Origin: Blastobasis lacticolella
Taxonomy: Eukaryota > Arthropoda > Insecta > Lepidoptera > Blastobasidae
Reading direction: 5' to 3'
Assembly: GCA_905147135.1 (NCBI GenBank)
Contig: LR990049.1
Location: 5,659,428-5,723,427 of the forward strand
Length of the DNA: 64,000 nt
The notes under the pieces are model-generated. The model was not told the DNA's origin. It ran no database searches and saw only the letters and a program-made list of their open reading frames with translations. Shown one piece after another: positions 57,113 to 64,000 of the stretch (positions are counted from its first letter, which is position 1; each line of letters opens with the position of its first letter). Position numbers and translations under genes: made by a program.

Positions 57113-58165
57113 TCCAAATGCGTTTCCTTGTTACGACACCATTCTGTTGTGAATGTCGTTTGTGTACTGCAATTTGCTGTTTACGTATTCAAAACTTAAT
57201 TATTGGTTCGGGTTTAATATGGTTAAGTGTGTGCTATTTAATTATACTGTATCGGTATCATGTGGTATAATCAATAATGCCTGATTGTTGTTTAGGTTCA
57301 TATGTTAAGCTTCTTGCGCATAATAAGTTTTATTATTTATTTATTTAGTTAAACTTCATGTACTGTTACGTACGACGGCAGACTTAAAACTTATCTACCA
57401 GTCAACCAGTCTGTCAGTTTTGTTAGAACATGATAGATAGAAGTTACTAATAAAATATAATAAGGGAAACATTCTTCAAGCCGTATCCTATGTATTGGTT
57501 TACGAATATAAATCAGTACATTGTAACATAATAATAATGTAATCCATAACAATAATTTATCTATCCCTAGTCCCGTGGGGTAACTTTAATCAGGGACGCA
57601 AACCGAGGATCGCACAATTTCGCAGAATCAATCGTACAGATAACATTATTCCCCAGAAACCAATATAAAAGTGGACCGATCGAAATCAGCGGCATGTGCA
57701 ATAATGTCCCTTTGTGCGGGACTAACGAGGGACTGCGCGTGACGTGACGCCGCAAGTGTGGACGTAGCCTTATGCGGAGGCGGTTGGCGGGTTGCTGAGA
57801 AACGTGTAACCGTAGAGCTGCTTTTACGGTTGTGTTCAGGTACATTTTGTAATATGTAGATAACATTACATTCAGTGTGGGAGCAATAAAAAAAAAACTA
57901 TTTCACATACGAAACTTTTTTAAACAAAAGGAAACAATATGCGATACCAATGTGGTTCGTTTTGTCGCAGTTTGTTTACAAATGTTACAATGTTTTTAAT
58001 ATTGCAATAATTGTATTTTATTATTTTTGTTAAATAAATATCTACAATGTTACATTCCTAAAACTAACCAATATAAAATAATACTCAAGGAATCAGTACA
58101 AAATGAAATTATTATCAACTGTTGCGAACACCGGTGTTATAGACCGGGAGCATAGGATTGGGAAG
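57113..58165. other. Unique AT-rich spacer, no gene seen
   Basis: A GC-richer patch lies at 57690-57800. No coding block was recognised. Confidence 0.4.
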
Positions 58166-58181
58166 TTAGGTTAGGGTTAGG
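58166..58181 (+). repeat. Three TTAGG telomere-type units
   Basis: TTAGG TTAGG G TTAGG. This is the insect telomere unit but far too short to show a telomeric origin. Confidence 0.5.
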
Positions 58182-58301
58182 ACAATGTGGGGAATTTTAT
58201 CTCCAAAAATAACCGAGCATTTGTGCAGCAAATAGTGCTGACAGAGCAAAGTAAGAGGTGGGCAGGCAACGCAGTAACAACTTGTGTGCTCGCTAAAGTC
58301 G

Positions 58302-58340
58302 TGGGAATATTGTTCTGCGTCTTGTCGAACAATATTCCCA
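58302..58340. repeat. Perfect 14-bp hairpin
   Basis: TGGGAATATTGTTC and GAACAATATTCCCA pair around an 11-nt loop. Beyond it GTCG and CGAC extend the stem after a 5-nt bulge. No T run follows, and it is too short for a typical pre-miRNA. Confidence 0.7.
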
Positions 58341-58559
58341 AATTACGACGGTACTTCTGCTGTAGGTATAGGTAGCTAATCCGTCGAATCCAAGAATATT
58401 CTTCATACTAGAAACTTACAACTTCAAACTTACCGAATTCCGAAACGGTCCAATTCAGAATCTGTCTAATAGGTACAGAATAATGGGCCACAAACGGAAT
58501 TCTACCTAGGTATCACCAATTGACTTATTCTAATAGGCAGTGAATTTGTTGCTGAATGT

Positions 58560-58695
58560 GTAACCATGATCCAAATTAGTCAGGCATTCGCTCCAATGTA
58601 ATTTCCTGATTTCGCAAATTCTGGACCATAGTGTAGGCGGAACTTGGGTGCACGAGACTACAACCGGGACGTTAATGCCAAGATGTCATCAATAA
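58560..58695 (+). mobile_element. SINE-B, 3' fragment, opposite orientation
   Basis: CGCTCCAATGTAATTTCCTG, GCAAATTCTGGACCATAG, CGAGACTACAACCGGGACGT and TAATGCCAAGATG are the plus-strand version of the SINE-B 3' half. An ATCATCATCATG tail follows. Confidence 0.65.
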
Positions 58696-58839
58696 TCATC
58701 ATCATGCAAAGTCCAGCAATCCAGTTTGGACACAAAATAATACTTTATTTCGCTATTTTGTGGTTTGGGTCTCAATCTCAAGCTTTAGTCAAATTATTAG
58801 ATTGCATAATACAGTAGTCAGTGAAGTCAGTAAACTAGA

Positions 58840-59030
58840 GCAGGCCGGGTGCGGCACGCATTAACCGCACGTGGCGCGCACCTCTGACAGCGCGCCAATA
58901 AACAGCGCGCTTGATCGCCATTGTTGTCGGCCATTTTGTGAAATTTGTTGCCACCATATTGTGGTAGTGATTTTAGACGGTCACGTGTTAGAGGTGTTTG
59001 TTGGTTTAAATTAGATTTGTGGAGGTCGGT
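58840..59030 (+). promoter_or_regulatory. Possible CpG-rich promoter and noncoding first exon
   Basis: A CpG-rich stretch (GCGGCACGCATTAACCGCAC, GACAGCGCGCC) with GCCATTGTTGTCGGCCATTTTG is followed by a good splice donor, AGGTCGGTAAGAGT, at 59023-59036. The layout fits a 5' noncoding exon, but no coding exon is visible downstream within the window. Confidence 0.2.
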
Positions 59031-59119
59031 AAGAGTACCTAGATTTTGTAGATGATTTCGTTTTTTATTTGTATTTTATTTGTAAACATTAGAACCTACT
59101 TAGGTAGTGAACTTCCTAC

Positions 59120-59276
59120 TTGATCCTCACCGTAAAGGCGTCGGTTAGTGTTCAACTAATCTACATAACTCAGAATCAGTAGAGAGTAATTTGTACATGA
59201 CGGCACTGGGGTTCAACAAAGTATCTCTCTCTCGTTAACGAGTCGGACCTCTTAACCACTAGACCACCGACGTTCT
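59120..59276 (-). mobile_element. SINE-B, head and 5' body
   Basis: CCTCACCGTAAAGGCGTCGG, GTTCAACTAATCTACATAAC, GGCACTGGGGTTCAACAAAG (decayed B box) and CTTAACCACTAGACCACCGA mark the 5' half. Confidence 0.8.
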
Positions 59277-59841
59277 AAAATCCATTTCGGCTAGTTTCTC
59301 TTTTCACATAGGTATTCAGTATGAAAATTGCCTTATTTTTTAAATACATTGCCCACACCGAAAGCAAGCTGTTCAAAAATAAGACAAATAATCAGAGTCA
59401 AATATTGAATAAGTAATTCATGCCGAAAATAAAAATTTAAAACTGTTCGACTGGTGGCTAGTGGCACTATCTACTCATATTATACTAGTCAAGTTATGTG
59501 CTCGTGGTTGTTAGTTATAAAGCGGGGCCCCAGCAACCTATTGATACAGTTCCTGAACTCGTCAAGGTAGTGCAAATCCAATAATTGCGATCGAGGAGCC
59601 GGGTTCCGCTGGACGGGTCGCATAGTTGCATGGCCATAGGAGTTGTGGAACGAATGTTTATGGCCTACTTCAAAAGTGAACGTCGATAAGTGGCCAGATC
59701 TGCTGGGACCGGGCCACCTGCTGCCTCTTGACTGCTCAGATGATGGTGACCAGCTACCTCGAGGACTAGTTAAACTTTTAACCGCCAAACTTCTTTTCGT
59801 TGAACTTGCCCTCACTGCGACGTAAAAAATTATAAGGCTTA

Positions 59842-59929
59842 GCATGACGTTTAGGTAACGATTTTTTAAAGAAAATTTATGTTTCAATTATAGCTTAAAT
59901 GCGTTTAATAATTTGGTGTAAGCCGCCCC
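59842..59929. mobile_element. MITE-3, copy 2
   Basis: GGCTTAGCATGACGTTTAGG to AATAATTTGGTGTAAGCC. The right arm (TAGCTTAAATGCGTTTAATA) matches copy 1, and the left arm is internally deleted. Confidence 0.6.
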
Positions 59930-60002
59930 AAATGTATAAGTCTTGGCTCAATCGATCCGTCATAATATATCTTATTATTCAGACTATGGTTTTTAAAAGG
60001 TG

Positions 60003-60128
60003 ACCTAAATAACTCTCTCAGAGGCGGGCAACGCGTTGGTGACTCCCTTGGTGTTGCTGATGTCCATAGGCGGCGGTGACCTCTTTCACAGGCCCGCTTG
60101 CCTGTTTGTCTGCCGTATAACATGAAAA
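60003..60128 (+). mobile_element. LINE-J 3' UTR
   Basis: TCTCAGAGGCGGGCAACGCG, GGTGTTGCTGATGTCCATAG, TTGCCTGTTTGTCTGCCGTA and an A-rich end. Confidence 0.85.
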
Positions 60129-60555
60129 ACAAAGAGAAATAGGTACTGTCTTGGGGCTCGCAACAGTCGCAACAATTTAATTACGAAGTATAAGGAGTTA
60201 GAAACAACTTTGTTTCAATCCCTAAAGAGGAGTAAGCGCAAAATTGGATTAAAGGGCAGTTAAACAAAACTACGTAGGAACAACATAAGTACAATAAACC
60301 CAAATTACACAGTCTGAATTTATTCCATCTAATAACTACACTCAAAATTCACTAAACCCAATTTGTGTTAACACTATCTATATATTATAGTATTCAATAA
60401 CATATCATTTTCAACGAAGTACAGATATGATTTCGCGGAAAATAGGGATTATGATAGTGCATACTCTGAGCACATTTGACCTTCCTTTTAAGCATATTTG
60501 CGTTGAAACAAACTTTCGCATTTATAACACATATTTCAGGAAATAGTAAGATACC

Positions 60556-60775
60556 TGGCCGTGTGGTGTCCGGCAGATTAGAGTAACATCAACCCTTTAT
60601 ACTCGTTGGTGTCGTACAAGGCGACTAATGTTTTCGAGACAAAAGATCTAGAGTCTCCGTACGCTGGAAAATGGGCAGCGGCTTTTTCAATTGTTATATT
60701 TATAACACTGCGATCTCCAACCCGCCTGCCAAGCGCCCTAAGTACTGCAGTGAACTGTTGTAGGCTGTAATGATG
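60556..60775 (+). mobile_element. SINE-R, complete 220 bp, with 11-bp TSD
   Basis: TGGCCGTGTGGTGTCCGGCA to GGCTGTAATGATG. Flanked by AGTAAGATACC at 60545-60555 and 60776-60786, identical on both sides. It has exactly the same length as the copy at 35132-35351. Confidence 0.9.
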
Positions 60776-60786
60776 AGTAAGATACC

Positions 60787-62154
60787 AAGGATAACTCATG
60801 TAACACCTATCACCAGTAGCTCTGAAAACTCCTCCAAAAACCCTACACGAAGCCATTATTTCCGAAGTAGGGTTGCGTGTCCGTTATTAATCCACTTCCA
60901 AACTCAAACTCCATTAGGAAGAACGCGACAGAATACTTCATAAACATTCCTCTATTTTGTTCTAACTACAAACCAATTAATAAAACCGTGTCTCTGTTCA
61001 AAACTTTGGATCGCGAGCACGCGACCTGTGTGACGGAAGTGATAAAATTTTCATAGCCGATAAGATTTTCCCATAATGTTATTAATAGATTGTTTTACAG
61101 CTCTAGGAGTTTTGTCTAAAGCCCCTCGGAATAGGTTGCGGCTTGATGGATTTTGCTATTCTAAAGTTAAGGGGTAAAGGGACTGAAGTAGCTGCCATTT
61201 TCGTAAGTATCCATCGAAATCCATGTTATAGATTGCCTACAAGGCTACAAATCAGCAATGTAGCTAAATTCGCGAAAATTTAACGCTTTTGCTATTTGTA
61301 AACAAAAACAAATAACTACTTCTTTTATAAAAATAAGTCCATTATTTGCACACAGACCTACTTCATGGGAAACTTATGTATCTACGTAACACTTTCAAGA
61401 ATGCGACAAACATTTTATTCAGGTATGTACTGCAGCCGAAGATTTAGGTGGATTTAGATTGCCCTCGACTTCGTCCCCATAAAATTCTGTTTCCATACCT
61501 GTCGGACCCGTTTCCGCGGGGACCACATTGGATTTAGGGATAAATTAAAGCCTATCTGTATTTCTGGGCTATACAGTCAGATAAGACTTAGAAGTATACG
61601 ATTCGCTAATGCTCCCTCCTCCAACGCTCTGTCGCTCAACTTACTCGTAATTTGAGCCATTAAATGTTATAGTTCCAGCACCATTGCTCGTTTATTATCC
61701 AAAGCGTACGCCTTGAAAAGAACAAAAAGGTCAATACAATATAAAATTAAGCAAACTCCTCTCGCGAGTGGTATTGAGTGGGCTTGAGCGGCGATACATT
61801 ATATTGTCGCGTATAAATAACGCAAGCGCATTTGTCTCGCGGGCGCCGCGGCTAACGAGGCCGGCGCACGCGCAGCGAGGCTGCACAGGGTGTGCGGATT
61901 TAGGCGATCGGTGTGCCATTTATCGAACACGGTCAACCAATATACTCGTACTATACAATTTCTTTTTACTATAAAGTACGGAGGCTGAATGCGACATGCT
62001 AGTTAGTTCATTCAAATTAAATACGCTAAGGCGGCTTTCACAACGTGGATTGATTGGTGATTGGGTTTGGTGGTTGATGTGAACGCCGGCTTGTAACCAA
62101 TAAGAAAGACGAACATTATCTCAGTACTTTGTAGTTTAAAAAATAGAGTATAGG
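60787..62154. other. Spacer with repeat scraps, no gene seen
   Basis: 61455-61580 (CCTCGACTTCGTCCCCATAA, GTTTCCGCGGGGACCACATT) is a widespread insect repeat also hinted at 6411-6480. A CpG-rich patch lies at 61840-61885. No coding gene was recognised. Confidence 0.4.
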
Positions 62155-62400
62155 CATGAATTTGATGGCCATCTCACCTGATGGGAAGTGACGATGCGGC
62201 TGAAGGTGGAGCATGCCTGTCTAGATGCCTATTACATTTGGACTTGAAGGAGTCTTGGTTGTACTGTTCGGGGAACACACTAGCAGGCAAAGCGTTCCAT
62301 TCCTTAGTAAGTCGAGCTGCAAAGCAAAGCTGTTTGTGCAAATAGCTGGTACTATACAATATTTAGTCGGCTGTACAATGGGGAGTGTTCCGAGGAACTT
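62155..62400 (-). mobile_element. LINE-K 3' end (RT C-terminal tail)
   Basis: On the minus strand it encodes FAARLTKEWNALPASVFPEQ and DSFKSKCNRHL before a stop, then a 3' UTR with GCATGCTCCACCTTCAGCCG and ATCAGGTGAGATGGCC. The WN-LP-VFP tail is the C-terminus of a non-LTR reverse transcriptase. It is 5'-truncated. Confidence 0.85.
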
Positions 62401-62424
62401 TTTGATCTGGTGCCCACAGCACAA

Positions 62425-62735
62425 TTCCGACATCGCACCACTCGCCGTGGGCTGGGTACTCATCCCCACTACGTAGACCCTCTGTTGGTCAACACGCGAA
62501 GATGCGAAATAACGTTTCTCGCTCGTACGATTCGGATGTGGAATGAGCTCCCAGCCACAGTGTTTCCTTTAGACTATGACATGGGATCGTTCAAGAGGTA
62601 TATAAGAGGTCTCTTTAGAGGCGGGCAACGCATTGCAGACTCCCCTGGTGTTGCTGATATCCATAGGCGGCGGTGACCACTTTCCATCAGATGGCCCGCT
62701 TGCCTGTTTGTCTGCTGTGTAACATAAAAAAAAAG
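62425..62735 (+). mobile_element. LINE-J 3' end (RT C-terminal tail)
   Basis: Encodes RHRTTRRGLGTHPHYVDPLL, FLARTIRMWNELPATVFPLD, DMGSFKRYIRGLFRGGQR and VADIHRRR before a stop, then GGTGACCACTTTCCATCAG, TTGCCTGTTTGTCTG and poly(A). This is the least decayed LINE-J copy in the window, open for about 80 codons. Confidence 0.9.
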
Positions 62736-63404
62736 TTATATGCATTTTTACGAGTATAACATTAAATACAACTTGCTTACATTAAATAAAAACTTATAAC
62801 TTATTAGGTTCCGCGCCGCTCCGATTTCATAAGACGTGCGTGGTACAAAAATGGACAATATTTTATTCCAATTAGATTTGCTTGTGAATTTAGACGACAG
62901 AATTTAGCTAATAATAATAAGCGCAAGCCAAAATTATTGGCACAGACTCTGCGGGCTATAGTTTTTCCACTCGAAAAATGGCGGCTTCGTAATGTCTATG
63001 TCGGTAACGTTCATGGCAATGTTGTAGCATTTAAAACTCAACCTGTATCTGCGTCATAAACGCACCCCGCACTGCGCTGCGCAGAACCATGCAGAACGCA
63101 ATGCAAATAGTTGATTTACTCGCTCGCACCCGCGGCGCGACCCGGCCACGGCTACACCGACGCGACGCCAGGCCTGCGTCTGCGCAGACGTGAGTGATTG
63201 GGACATAAACCGGGGAAATTATATTGTCAACCGCTCTAGTAACTGTTGTGTGAACAAAAAGTAACATTACATTTAAGTAGCTATCATTGAGTATAATGTA
63301 TGGAACCATGACCGTTGCTGAGTTTTAATGTCAGAACCATTATATTGGTACTTTTTATTTGTAAAACAGTTGACACATTTTTTATTGAAGTACGTGGGAA
63401 ATAG
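62736..63404. other. Spacer with CpG-rich block at 63055-63190
   Basis: CTCGCACCCGCGGCGCGACC and GGCCTGCGTCTGCGCAGACG mark the block, which also holds an ATGCAAAT octamer at about 63101. The minus frame 63031-63309 is unrecognised. Confidence 0.3.
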
Positions 63405-63505
63405 GCGATGACCTGCGTAGTTCAGCTGGTTAACATTTGGTTCGATTTCTGGCCGGGCAGAAATTTAATTTAGTTACGTGTCTGGGTGCTATATGTACCT
63501 ATAAC
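63405..63505 (+). mobile_element. SINE-A, internally deleted
   Basis: GTAGTTCAGCTGGTTAACAT joins TTGGTTCGATTTCTGGCC directly, as in the copy at 25261. AGTTACGTGTCTGGGTGCTA follows. Confidence 0.7.
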
Positions 63506-64000
63506 AAGTAGATATTAAAAAATATATGTCGTAGATTAGGGCCGACTCCTACGGGAGAGATCCATCAGAAGGTATTTTCAAGATAGCGTGTAATTAAAAT
63601 AAGAATCAGCCGAACAATTTACAGTGTATTAATGTAATAAAGCACTGTTACAATGAAAATAGTTATACGGATATGTAATTTTATGTCTTAAATTTTGACT
63701 ATGTCAATTTTATTGTTTATAAAAATAGCAAACAATGAAAGAATAGGATGAATTTAAGATAATTTCAGTAGCAGATATGTGTATAATAATGTGGGACTAC
63801 CGAACCCGTGGGGTCACTGGAAGACCCGCCACCTCCTGCTAGGCCGAAGCCAAGGTGCGCCGGGTGATCTTTTCACGTGCGCTCTTGTACAAATTATTAT
63901 TTCCCACTCACTCACTGCACATTATACTCACACTCTCCTTTATGGAGTACGGCTATGTGACGTGAGGCAATAAATCAAGACTTCTTCTCTCTTCAATGGA
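63506..64000. other. Unique spacer, no gene seen
   Basis: AT-rich to 63780, then balanced composition. The frame at 63779-63973 has no recognised domain. Confidence 0.4.

Noticed and set aside
56794..57270. 158-codon open frame on plus
   Set aside because: The start lies in a SINE-B copy, and the second half is AT-rich hydrophobic filler. Only the central block is reported, as unknown.
58166..58181. Interstitial telomere
   Set aside because: Three TTAGG units are within chance expectation for AT-rich DNA.
59489..59887. 132-codon open frame on minus
   Set aside because: No domain is seen, the start lies inside MITE-3, and the opposite strand is open as well.
1..64000. CRISPR array, bacterial operon or phage
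   Set aside because: No regular repeat-spacer array and no ribosome-binding-site-linked genes. The tRNAs, SINEs and LINEs are those of an animal nuclear genome.

Overview
The window reads as nuclear DNA of an insect, most likely a moth or butterfly. The sequence is AT-rich and littered with TAGGTACCTA-type words. Its repeats have the look of lepidopteran ones: tails of non-LTR retrotransposons ending in (GAT)n, 3' UTR hairpins of the AGAGATCGCTTAAAGCGAT type, and the 'AAAGTCGCTTCCCGCCGTCTG' dispersed repeat. No species can be named. I found no host protein-coding gene that I can recognise. Every longer open frame is short, lacks a recognisable domain, or lies inside a repeat. The window is therefore best described as an intergenic or intronic repeat landscape with two tRNA genes at its left edge.

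Layout. 0-1.4 kb: tRNA-Thr(AGT) on the minus strand and tRNA-Ser(AGA) on the plus strand, diverging. 2-6.3 kb: a SINE, a nested foldback with a 478-bp palindrome, a dispersed repeat (here called Rep-H), and a complete hAT-type MITE with a perfect 8-bp target duplication. 9-11 kb: a GC-rich minisatellite and a LINE tail. 11.3-17 kb: a dense inverted-repeat locus. Two 170-bp arms that are 100% identical face each other across about 5.1 kb, and a 315-bp foldback overlaps the right arm. 17-20 kb: broken Rep-H copies and a cluster of TATTTGACAT motifs. 20.7-21.0 kb: a frameshifted retroelement fragment with a restriction-like-endonuclease look. 23.6-28.8 kb: alternating SINEs and LINE tails. 30.8-37 kb: three copies of a palindromic MITE, a LINE insertion with target duplication, and a 220-bp RTE-tailed SINE with target duplication next to an RTE tail. 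38-44 kb: more LINE and SINE fragments, including a 340-bp SINE with a perfect 16-bp target duplication. 44-53 kb: mostly unique AT-rich sequence with GC-richer blocks. 53-64 kb: further MITEs, LINE and SINE copies, a possible noncoding first exon, and two LINE tails abutting head to head.

Family names used here are local labels, not database names. SINE-A and SINE-B are tRNA-derived. SINE-R is the 220-bp element with an RTE-like tail. LINE-P, LINE-J and LINE-K are three different non-LTR tail types. MITE-1, MITE-2 and MITE-3 are small inverted-repeat elements. How they relate: the LINEs are all 5'-truncated and dead here, and the SINEs and MITEs would have been mobilised in trans by LINE or transposase genes elsewhere in the genome. 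The most unusual structures are the identical 170-bp inverted arms, the nested foldback at 3.1-3.8 kb, and the 220-bp SINE-R family.
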